Below are positions 33,629-40,794 of a DNA stretch of 40,794 nucleotides, piece by piece; positions within the stretch are counted from its first letter, which is position 1, and each line of letters opens with the position of its first letter. Made by a program: the position numbers and the translations under genes. The DNA is from Acetobacter sp. (lineage in GTDB: Bacteria > Pseudomonadota > Alphaproteobacteria > Acetobacterales > Acetobacteraceae): assembly GCA_017474285.1 (NCBI GenBank), contig JAFVHT010000030.1:1-40794 (forward strand), in the 5' to 3' direction. The notes below the pieces were generated by a model. That model was not told the DNA's origin. It ran no database searches and worked only from the letters and a program-made list of their open reading frames with translations.

Positions 33629-36600
33629 ATGTCTTCTCGTCTGCCGTTACTTGATGCTTTGCGTGAACATGTTCTTCTTTGTGATGGGGGATTGGGTTCC
33701 TGTATTCAAATGTTAGATCTTGACGTACAGCGTGATTATTGGGGGCAAGAAAACTGTACAGAAGTGCTAACCCTCTCACGCCCAGAATTGATCCGAGGCA
33801 TTCATCGCGGCTATTTTGAATCGGGTTCTGACATGGTCGAAACCAATACTTTTGGCGCCTCTCCCATTACGTTAGGGGAGTTTGGCTTGTCAGACCGTGC
33901 GCGCGAAATTAACAAAGCAGCAGCACTTTTAGCGCGGGAAGCGGCAGAGAGTTTTTCAGATGGGCGTACGCGTTATGTTTTAGGTTCCATAGGACCGGGA
34001 ACAAAACTTCCCTCTTTAGGGGGAGTGCCTTATGAACAATTAGAAACCGCTTTAACCGAACAAGCGCGCGGCTTATTAGAAGGCGGCGTTGATGCGGTTC
34101 TCATTGAAACCTGTCAAGACCCGTTACAAATTAAAGCGGCTGTCAACGGCGTGAAAAACGCACGGGCAGAGGCGGGGCTTTCTGTGCCTATTTTTGTGCA
34201 AGTGACAGTTGAAACAACAGGCACATTACTTGTCGGTACCGATATTGCAGCTGCGGCAACAGTGATTCACGCGTTGGAAGCAGATTTAATCGGCTTAAAT
34301 TGTGCCACAGGTCCGCAAGAAATGGCAGGGCATATTCGTTGGTTGGCAGAAAATTGGTCCCGTTTTATTTCTGTGTTACCTAATGCAGGCTTGCCTGAGT
34401 TGGTCAATGGAAAAACGTCTTACCCTCTTACACCAGAAACGATGGCGGTTTGGCTTGAACGTTTTATCCAAGAAGATGGGGTTAATCTTATCGGTGGCTG
34501 TTGTGGCACGACAACAGCCCATATTGCCGCTCTTGATGCGATGCTCCGTAAACAAGCGCAAGAAAAAGGTGGTTACCGACCGGCGCCTGTTTTACGTAAA
34601 ACAATTTGGATACCCTCGGTGGCGAGTTTATATACACAAACCACTCTGCGGCAAGAAAACGCCTATTTTTCAATAGGGGAACGTTGCAACGCCAACGGTT
34701 CTAAAAAATGGCGTGACTTGCAAGAACAACATGATTGGGATGGTTGCGTTAATGTAGGGCGTGAACAAGTGCGTGAGGGCTCGCACGCGTTAGATATTTG
34801 CACTGCTTTTGTTGGGCGTGATGAACATGCCGAAATGGATGAAGTGATTCAACGTTTTACAGAATCCGTCAATGCGCCACTTGTGATTGACTCAACAGAA
34901 ACCGCAGTGATTGAGGGCGCATTAAAACGCCATGGCGGTAAACCTATTATTAACTCCATCAATTTTGAAGATGGTGAAGGTCCTGCTGCTGATCGTTTAG
35001 CCTTAGCGCGTCGTTTTGGGGCGGCTGTTGTCGCCTTAACCATTGATGAACACGGTATGGCGCGTAAACCAGAAGATAAGTTCCGTATTGCAAAACGTTT
35101 GGTTGAGTTTGCGTGCGATCGTTATGGTCTACCACCTTCTGATTTATTGATTGACCCCTTAACCTTTACCATTGCAACCGGCGCAGAAGAAGACCGCAAA
35201 CTCGGGTTATGGACATTGGAAGGAATTCGCCTTATTCGTGAAGCTTTTCCCGATATTCAAATTGTTTTAGGGCTTTCTAATATTTCCTTTGGGCTCAATC
35301 CTGCCGCTCGTGCTGTGCTTAATTCTGTTTATTTAGACCATGCCATAAAGGCAGGGATGACGGCAGCGATTGTACATGTTTCTAAAATCCGCCCGCTCCA
35401 TTTATTGGCGCCAGAAGAAGTTAAACTTGCCGAAGATCTTATTTTTGATCGGCGTACAGAAGGATATGATCCGTTACAGACGATGCTTGCTTTATTTGCG
35501 GATCGTAAAGCCGCGCAAGTAGCGACACGCCCAAAAGCAGAAACCGCAACAGAACGCCTAAAAGATCGCATTATTGACGGGGACCGCAAAGGGCTTGAGG
35601 CAGATCTTGAAGAAGCCATGAAAACCATCCCTCCGCTTGATATTATTAACACTGTGTTATTAGACGGTATGAAAGTGGTTGGTGAGCTTTTCGGTGCCGG
35701 TAAAATGCAGCTGCCTTTTGTGCTTCAATCGGCTGAGACGATGAAAGCCGCAGTGGCATGGCTTGAGCCCCATATGGAGCGTACAGAAAACCAAAATAGA
35801 GGAACGATCGTTTTAGCCACGGTAAAAGGCGATGTTCACGATATTGGAAAAAATCTAGTCGATATTATTTTAAGTAATAACGGTTATCGGGTGGTTAATC
35901 TTGGGATTAAAGTGCCTGTACAAACCATGATTGAAGCGGCTCAAAAAGAACATGCTGATGCTATTGGTATGTCGGGTTTGCTGGTAAAATCCACAGTTGT
36001 TATGCGCGAAAATCTTGAGGAAATCGCCCGCGCGGGGCTTGATATTCCCGTTTTACTAGGTGGAGCAGCTCTCACACGCCATTATGTAGAAGACGATTGC
36101 GTTAAAGCCTATGTTCCTCAAGAAGGTGTTGCGGGGCGTGTGGCTTATGCGCGTGATGCTTTTGATGGCTTAACCCTTATGGAGCACATTACAAATCATC
36201 GGTTTGATGCTTATTGTGTCGCCCTTCAAAAACAACGTGAGGGAGAGGGTACGCGTCCTAAAAAAACGAAAAACGACGCGCCTCAAACCCGTGGTTTTGC
36301 TCCTGTGGATGCTGAAAAAGTGCGTGCGCGCCGTCAGCGTCTCACAGCAGAAGAACCAGCAATCACACCGCCTTTTTGGGGTGCTCGCATGCTTGAGGCA
36401 ACGCCGGAAGCCATTATCCCTTTCCTTAATGAACGCTCGCTCTATCAATTTCAATGGGGGTTTCGTAAACAAGGGCGTTCTCTTGAAGAGTTTTTAGAAT
36501 GGGCACGGCAAGAATTACGCCCTGTGTTAAAGCGTATGCTCGCCCTTTGTGCGGAACAAAATATTTTACATCCACAAGCCTCTTATGGCTATTGGAAAGC

Positions 36601-37147
36601 AGCAGGAGACGGTAACGATCTTATTTTGTTTGACCCTGACGGCAGAACAGAAATTACCCGTTTTACATTACCGCGCCAACCGTGTGACAATGGTGATTGT
36701 ATTGCGGATTTTGTGCCCGATATAACCGAACGCACGCGGGGCGTTATAGGTTTGCAAGTGGTTACTATGGGGCACAAAGCCTCTGATATAGCGCGACAAT
36801 GGTTCGAAGAAAACCGTTATCAAGATTATTTATATCTCCACGGGCTTTCTGTTAAAATGGCAGAGGCTATGGCGGAATATATCCATAGGCGTTTTCGTTC
36901 GGAATGTGGTTTCGCCGCGGAAGAGGCACGCGATACGGAAAAATTATTACAACAGGATTATCGTGGATCACGTTATTCTTTTGGCTATCCTGCTTGTCCC
37001 AATTTAGAGGATCAACGCGAAATTCTTGCGTTGCTTAATGCCGATCAAATCGGTGTAACCCTCACGGAGGGGGATCAACTTCATCCCGAACAATCGACCT
37101 CGGCACTTGTTATTTTTAACAAACACGCGCGCTATTTTACAATTTAG
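33629..37147 (+). CDS. metH: Cobalamin-dependent methionine synthase
   Basis: MetH transfers the methyl group of 5-methyltetrahydrofolate to homocysteine via cobalamin. All four modules are in one chain of 1172 residues. The homocysteine domain comes first, with zinc ligands C225 (GLNCATG) and C291/C292 (GGCCGT). The pterin domain follows (about 340-620, ERCNANGSKKW, VIDSTE, NSINFEDG). Next is the cobalamin-binding module with D735-x-H737-x-x-G (KGDVHDIGKN). The reactivation domain (about 900-1172) contains ERTRGVIGL-like and YSFGYPACPNLEDQ motifs. It is slightly shorter than E. coli MetH (1227). No cobalamin riboswitch is visible in the 130 bases upstream. Confidence 0.96.
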   Translation: MSSRLPLLDALREHVLLCDGGLGSCIQMLDLDVQRDYWGQENCTEVLTLSRPELIRGIHRGYFESGSDMVETNTFGASPITLGEFGLSDRAREINKAAALLAREAAESFSDGRTRYVLGSIGPGTKLPSLGGVPYEQLETALTEQARGLLEGGVDAVLIETCQDPLQIKAAVNGVKNARAEAGLSVPIFVQVTVETTGTLLVGTDIAAAATVIHALEADLIGLNCATGPQEMAGHIRWLAENWSRFISVLPNAGLPELVNGKTSYPLTPETMAVWLERFIQEDGVNLIGGCCGTTTAHIAALDAMLRKQAQEKGGYRPAPVLRKTIWIPSVASLYTQTTLRQENAYFSIGERCNANGSKKWRDLQEQHDWDGCVNVGREQVREGSHALDICTAFVGRDEHAEMDEVIQRFTESVNAPLVIDSTETAVIEGALKRHGGKPIINSINFEDGEGPAADRLALARRFGAAVVALTIDEHGMARKPEDKFRIAKRLVEFACDRYGLPPSDLLIDPLTFTIATGAEEDRKLGLWTLEGIRLIREAFPDIQIVLGLSNISFGLNPAARAVLNSVYLDHAIKAGMTAAIVHVSKIRPLHLLAPEEVKLAEDLIFDRRTEGYDPLQTMLALFADRKAAQVATRPKAETATERLKDRIIDGDRKGLEADLEEAMKTIPPLDIINTVLLDGMKVVGELFGAGKMQLPFVLQSAETMKAAVAWLEPHMERTENQNRGTIVLATVKGDVHDIGKNLVDIILSNNGYRVVNLGIKVPVQTMIEAAQKEHADAIGMSGLLVKSTVVMRENLEEIARAGLDIPVLLGGAALTRHYVEDDCVKAYVPQEGVAGRVAYARDAFDGLTLMEHITNHRFDAYCVALQKQREGEGTRPKKTKNDAPQTRGFAPVDAEKVRARRQRLTAEEPAITPPFWGARMLEATPEAIIPFLNERSLYQFQWGFRKQGRSLEEFLEWARQELRPVLKRMLALCAEQNILHPQASYGYWKAAGDGNDLILFDPDGRTEITRFTLPRQPCDNGDCIADFVPDITERTRGVIGLQVVTMGHKASDIARQWFEENRYQDYLYLHGLSVKMAEAMAEYIHRRFRSECGFAAEEARDTEKLLQQDYRGSRYSFGYPACPNLEDQREILALLNADQIGVTLTEGDQLHPEQSTSALVIFNKHARYFTI

Positions 37148-37163
37148 AGGGGTATTTGAGAGA

Positions 37164-37196
37164 AACACCTTAAAAAAACACCTTAAAAAACACTTT
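37164..37196 (+). repeat. Short tandem AACACCTTAAAAA repeat
   Basis: AACACCTT occurs at 37164 and 37177, followed by a variant AACACTTT at 37189, a period of 12-13 bases. It lies between metH and the next gene and is A-rich. Confidence 0.55.
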
Positions 37197-37232
37197 AGAA
37201 AGAGTACTGAAAAAAGGGCATGAACACACAAC

Positions 37233-38165
37233 ATGACGAACAATAACAACCCTGTTCACGTTATTGGTGCTTCGGGGCGGTGTGGGCAGGCTGTCTGTCG
37301 CGCCCTGATCCAAAGAGGTACCCCCGTTGTTGCCCTTGTGCGGAATAAAGAAAAATTAAGAGAAAAATTACAGGTATCTGGCTTACAGGCATCTGGCTCA
37401 TTAGACTCCTCAACAATACCCCTTGTAACGTCTCACGTGATCGATATGACTGGACCGAAAGAGGCTTTACAAGCGGCTTTAGACGGGGCGACTCGTATTG
37501 TTTGCACGGCACACGCGCGGCATATTCCTGCCTTATTAGCGGCAGCGCCCAAACAGGCGCGGCTTGTTTGCCTTGGCAGTACGCGCAAATTCACACAATG
37601 GCCTGATGAGCATGCGCGAGGGGTGTTACAAGGCGAGAGAGCTTTATTAGAATCGGGTAGGGCAGGCATAATACTTCACCCGAGCATGATTTACGGTGCT
37701 GCGGGAGAAAATAACGTACAAAGGCTCGCGGCTCTATTGCGTTTTTTGCCTGTAGTACCGTTACCAGAGGGCGGGAAATCTCTTGTGCAACCCATTTATC
37801 AAGATGACGTCACGGCGTGTATTTTAGCCGCACTAGAAGAAAGACTTCTCTCTCTCCCTTGTGCGATAGTCATTGCCGGCGCGCAAGCCGTGCCTTATCG
37901 GGTTTTTGTGGCGGAAGTCGCGCGTGCCGCAGGGCTTAAACCGAAACCGATTGTGACATTACCTGTGCGTGTTTTACAAAATATAGCGCGGCTAACCCCG
38001 TATGTGCCCAAAAACCTTTTCAAAGTGCCAACCATTCACCCTGATGAAATACGCCGCCTTACAGAAGATAAAGCCTTTGATAATACCGATATGCGAACCT
38101 CTTTAGGAGTTTCTCCTTTAGGATTGAAAGACGGGCTTGCCCGTACCTTTCATAATCCTTCTTAA
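37233..38165 (+). CDS. NAD(P)-binding atypical SDR / NDUFA9-like oxidoreductase
   Basis: A 310-residue Rossmann-fold protein. The dinucleotide-binding motif is GASGRCG (12-18), a variant of GxxGxxG. LHPSMIYGAAGENNVQRL (about 150-167) is like the active-site segment of the NDUFA9/YlbE-type atypical SDRs, with an LVQPIYQDDV stretch after it. No classical YxxxK pair is obvious beyond MIYG. Such proteins act on nucleotide-linked substrates or serve in complex I assembly. Substrate unknown. It lies 85 bases after metH. A small in-frame duplication (LQVSG LQASG) occurs at about residues 47-56. Confidence 0.75.
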   Translation: MTNNNNPVHVIGASGRCGQAVCRALIQRGTPVVALVRNKEKLREKLQVSGLQASGSLDSSTIPLVTSHVIDMTGPKEALQAALDGATRIVCTAHARHIPALLAAAPKQARLVCLGSTRKFTQWPDEHARGVLQGERALLESGRAGIILHPSMIYGAAGENNVQRLAALLRFLPVVPLPEGGKSLVQPIYQDDVTACILAALEERLLSLPCAIVIAGAQAVPYRVFVAEVARAAGLKPKPIVTLPVRVLQNIARLTPYVPKNLFKVPTIHPDEIRRLTEDKAFDNTDMRTSLGVSPLGLKDGLARTFHNPS

Positions 38166-38433
38166 TTGTAGAATTACCCACCCCCGTAATTTTATTCAAA
38201 AATTTTATTATTGATATACTGTTATTTTTATAGTAATAACTCATGCAATATAGTTTTTGATCATATCTAACGATAAAAGATAAAAAAGGGTAGGGGGGGG
38301 GTATATGTTTAAAGCGGCGGTAGTTAAAGTGAGGCAAGTTGAAAGCAAAAGGGATAATTCTGCCTCTCTTTTTGGACAAGCCTCTTCTTATTGGATAGGG
38401 GAGTAAAAGGAATGGGAGACGACGCGTGAAAAG
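38166..38433. other. Non-coding gap with a G9 tract
   Basis: This AT-rich stretch contains nine G at 38293-38301 and no convincing gene. A minus-strand open frame across it lacks ribosome binding site and protein-like composition and is not called. The promoter for the two small genes to the right is probably here. Confidence 0.4.
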
Positions 38434-38640
38434 ATGGGTATTCAGTTGATTTCTGATTTACCGGCAGATGGAGAGGCGGAAGTGGTTATTGCTTATTCTA
38501 CTGTTTGGTCTGGTGATTTACCTAAGAATAGTTTTCCCGTGCAAAAAGCACTTAAAGAAGCAAACCCACCCTTAAAACCAGAGATTTATCGACTTCCGCG
38601 AGAATGTACTATTCTTAGCTATGGCTTCCAGAAAGGATAA
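38434..38640 (+). CDS. Small hypothetical protein
   Basis: A 68-residue frame (MGIQLISDLPADGEAEVVI). An in-frame stop lies 30 bases upstream, so ATG 38434 is the only good start, but the ribosome binding site is weak. It is soluble in character, with a Pro-rich middle. No family is recognised. It lies directly before a small membrane-protein gene. Confidence 0.4.
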   Translation: MGIQLISDLPADGEAEVVIAYSTVWSGDLPKNSFPVQKALKEANPPLKPEIYRLPRECTILSYGFQKG

Positions 38641-38679
38641 GGAGATCTTCGCCGTGGGGTTCCAAAAAGGCTAAAGGAA

Positions 38680-38919
38680 ATGGATCAACACCACTTACCT
38701 CCTGCAACGACAACAATAACAGATCTTACAACGACATTTTATATTATTCTTGGTGTTTTTATTGCTGTAGCCATTATTATTTGGGCGTTATGGGATTACA
38801 AGAAACAAAAGAAAAAAATGTTACAGAAAATGCCACAGGGCATACCACAGGGCACACCACAGGCAACGCAACCAACACCAACGGAATCCAAAACAGAATC
38901 CAAAGGGGATCATTCTTAA
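38680..38919 (+). CDS. Small single-span membrane protein
   Basis: A 79-residue protein with one hydrophobic helix (about 19-42, FYIILGVFIAVAIIIWALW), a basic YKKQKKKM stretch after it, which predicts the C-terminus in the cytoplasm, and a Pro/Gln/Thr-rich tail. The tail repeats PQGIPQGTPQAT, encoded by CCACAGGGCA-type DNA repeats. It has an AAAGGAA ribosome binding site. The gene converges with the GT4 gene, only 7 bases away. No family is recognised. Confidence 0.6.
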   Translation: MDQHHLPPATTTITDLTTTFYIILGVFIAVAIIIWALWDYKKQKKKMLQKMPQGIPQGTPQATQPTPTESKTESKGDHS

Positions 38920-38926
38920 AAAAGTT

Positions 38927-39961
38927 TTAGGCTTGTTTCACAGAACGGCTACACCTTAAAAAAGCCCACGCGCTCCATAACCCTTGCGGGAGGAGGAGTA
39001 ACACAACCAATAACGGTGCGCCTTGGTGTAAAGGCAACCTCGCCACGGCTAAAGCAATACTGCCACTCCATAAAGTTAAAGCGATTTCGCCGAGTGTAAT
39101 CAGAGGGGCTGCCACGCCATTTTGGTGAAAAATTTGGTAAAAATGCTCTCGATGCGCTTGGGTTAGGCGTTGTTTCCGCCATGCGCGGCGTATAAGCGTA
39201 AGAGAAACATCGTAAAGCAAGGGAAAAAGCAGGGCAAACCCCATCAAACAACCTGAGGGCGTGTTGGGGCTTGTAAAATGCGCCACAAAAAGGGCGGCGA
39301 TTCCAGCCAATAAACCACAGCCTTGGCTGCCGACATCGCCCATAAAAATCCGCGCTTGAGGAAAATTAAAAGGTAAAAATCCCGCCAAACTTGCTGCAAA
39401 AAGTAAAGCAACGCCGCGTATTTCAACAATCCCAAGAAAAGAGGCACAACAAGCAAGAAAAACAGATCCCGTGAAAAGACAGCCCGCAATAAGTCCATTT
39501 AAGCCGTCCATAAAATTAACGGCATTCATACAAAAAACAAGCCACACCCCCGCTACTATCATCAAAAACGGGGAAAGAGGCACCAGCAGACACCCGGCAC
39601 AAACTACGAAAACCGCTGCACAACATTGTGCCGCTAATTTGACAAGGGGAGAATATTGGTAAAGATCATCAAGCCACGAAACCCCACATAATAGCCCAAG
39701 CGCACAGGCAACGCATAACGTCGCCCATCCATACCCCCTAAAAAGAGTCCCAAAAAAAGGATAAAAAAGCATAAAAGAAAGCATAATGCCAATCCCGCCT
39801 CCTTTAGGAATAGGGGCACTATGCGCGCTGCGATGGTTCGGGTGGTCCAAAACGGCAAGGCGTCTCATGCCATAGACAAGAGAAGTCGAAACCACCCCCG
39901 CCCCGATAATGGGGATAAACGGTATAAACAGGGGCATAAAAAGGGGAGACGTGAAAAACAT
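38927..39961 (-). CDS. WecA/TagO-type polyprenyl-phosphate glycosyl-1-phosphate transferase
   Basis: A GT4-family integral membrane enzyme of 344 residues with about 10-11 helices. It transfers a UDP-linked HexNAc-1-phosphate (or similar) to undecaprenyl phosphate and so starts O-antigen or exopolysaccharide units. The family motifs are in order: DHPNHRSAHSAPIPKGGG (39-56), WLDDLY (97-102), NFMDGLNG (149-156) and IFMGDVGS (205-212). MraY is excluded by its different motif spacing and by the context. The gene stands alone on the minus strand. It may feed the flippase encoded at 12460-13767. Confidence 0.85.
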   Translation of the reverse strand: MFFTSPLFMPLFIPFIPIIGAGVVSTSLVYGMRRLAVLDHPNHRSAHSAPIPKGGGIGIMLSFMLFYPFFGTLFRGYGWATLCVACALGLLCGVSWLDDLYQYSPLVKLAAQCCAAVFVVCAGCLLVPLSPFLMIVAGVWLVFCMNAVNFMDGLNGLIAGCLFTGSVFLACCASFLGIVEIRGVALLFAASLAGFLPFNFPQARIFMGDVGSQGCGLLAGIAALFVAHFTSPNTPSGCLMGFALLFPLLYDVSLTLIRRAWRKQRLTQAHREHFYQIFHQNGVAAPLITLGEIALTLWSGSIALAVARLPLHQGAPLLVVLLLLPQGLWSAWAFLRCSRSVKQA

Positions 39962-40197
39962 AAAAAAACTTATACCCTTTTTAGGTACAAAACAGAAATA
40001 CCTCTCGTGAAAACTCTTAAGGCGTTATTTACTTTTGTTTGTCTTGAGCTGATATTTCAAGCATGAAGTTAATTTTGCGTCTTGTGTTAGAAAAGAGGAT
40101 ATTACCGTTAAAGAAGTCATGACACAAAGAAGCGGAAGCAAGAGGGCAGAAGAGATGATTTTTTGATGTTAAGATTTGGTTGTGAGATTTTGCCACG

Positions 40198-40794
40198 ATG
40201 AGCAAGGTTTTTGAGTTAGTTGATCGTCTTTGTCCTGAGGGTGTTGAGTGGAAGCTGTTGGGGGAAGTATGTGAGCTAAAGCGTGGGAAGGTTATTTCTA
40301 AAGAGTATATCAAAAGTCATCAGGGTGAATATCCCGTTTATTCTTCACAAACAGAAAATAACGGAGAGTTTGGTCGTATTTCCTCGTATATGTATGAAGG
40401 TGAATTTTTGACGTGGACGACTGACGGAGCCTATGCAGGTAGTGTTTTTTATAGAAACGGGAAATTTAACATTACGAATGTTTGTGGACTTCTAAAAGTC
40501 AAGAGTTCGGCTGTGAACATTAGATTTTTATATCATTTCTTGACAATAGAAGCACCGAAATATGTTAGCGCGGGTATGGGAAACCCAAAGTTAATGAGCA
40601 ATGTCATGCAAAGCGTAAAAATCCCTCTTCCACCGTTAGAGGTACAGGGTAAAATAGTAGAGATATTAGATCAATTTCATACGCTTACCACGAGCCTTAC
40701 TGAAGGTATACCAGCCGAAATAGAAGCCCGTAGGAAACAATACCAATACTACAGAGATAAACTCCTCTCGTTTAAAGAAAAAAAAGAAACTTAA
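40198..40794 (+). CDS. hsdS: Half-size type I restriction-modification specificity subunit
   Basis: HsdS chooses the DNA target of a type I restriction-modification complex. This frame has 198 residues and ends with its stop at the last bases of the window. It has one target-recognition domain (about 10-150, WKLLGEVCELKRG, TWTTDGAYAG) and one conserved helical region (about 150-190, EVQGKIVEILDQF, KQYQYYRDKLLSF). Full HsdS has two of each, so this is a half-size version. Such forms can work as dimers. An in-frame stop 21 bases upstream fixes the start. No hsdM or hsdR is in the window; the gene upstream is divergent. Confidence 0.88.
   Translation: MSKVFELVDRLCPEGVEWKLLGEVCELKRGKVISKEYIKSHQGEYPVYSSQTENNGEFGRISSYMYEGEFLTWTTDGAYAGSVFYRNGKFNITNVCGLLKVKSSAVNIRFLYHFLTIEAPKYVSAGMGNPKLMSNVMQSVKIPLPPLEVQGKIVEILDQFHTLTTSLTEGIPAEIEARRKQYQYYRDKLLSFKEKKET

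Noticed and set aside
38059..38379. 106-codon minus-strand frame across the end of the SDR gene and the gap
   Set aside because: It overlaps the 3' part of a convincing gene, crosses a G9 tract and has no ribosome binding site or recognisable family.
1..40794. CRISPR arrays, insertion sequences, integrases or phage genes
   Set aside because: No regular spacer array, transposase, terminal inverted repeats or integrase motif was seen; the TPR gene's 129-base DNA period reflects protein repeats.

Overview
The window looks like the chromosome of an AT-leaning alphaproteobacterium, most likely of the Acetobacteraceae (inference). The supporting signs are an atpI-atpB-atpE-atpF'-atpF cluster with separate b' and b subunits, a DUF3576 lipoprotein in front of leuS-lptE-holA, mutY divergent from a DUF721/DciA-type gene, cvpA next to purF, and separate surface polysaccharide genes. 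No ribosomal RNA is present, so the genus cannot be fixed. Simple low-GC insect-associated acetic acid bacteria would fit.

Layout. Positions 1-160 hold the start of an exported protein on the minus strand. Positions 564-6418 are one plus-strand housekeeping block: dapF, mtaB and ftsY, then the Fo part of ATP synthase. Positions 6488-9018 hold a GT2 and a GT39/ArnT-type glycosyltransferase that overlap. A tRNA-Thr(CGT), purF, two tandem cvpA-family genes and a Wzx-like flippase follow on the minus strand to 13767. Positions 13951-17472 hold DNA repair and haem genes (nth, hemH, mutY, DUF721). Then come a TPR protein, a lytic transglycosylase/SPOR lipoprotein, and the DUF3576-leuS-lptE-holA block.

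From 25.7 to 33.5 kb the window turns accessory. It holds a capsule-export pair (KpsE/BexC-like and Wza/KpsD-like) without its ABC transporter, and a minus-strand osmoregulated glucan synthase gene (opgH) broken by a homopolymer frameshift and an in-frame amber codon. This part also has imperfect direct repeats, three strong hairpin terminators and several small genes, one of them frameshifted. At 31.64-31.91 kb a 44-codon membrane-peptide ORF lies in a heavily self-complementary transcript region that resembles a type I toxin mRNA. This is the best candidate here for something undescribed. Ordinary genes resume with metH, an SDR-like oxidoreductase, two small unknown genes and a WecA/TagO-type transferase. 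The window ends with a half-size type I restriction specificity subunit.

Themes. Several genes serve envelope polysaccharide: GT2, GT39, Wzx, capsule export, OpgH and the GT4 transferase. Short repeats prone to slippage cluster at these loci: a G9 tract and a 17-bp tandem repeat in the export genes, a hexamer repeat upstream of them, and a G8 tract in opgH. Together they suggest variable surface expression, although decay or homopolymer sequencing error is an equally open reading for opgH. All calls are by eye from sequence; no database search was run.
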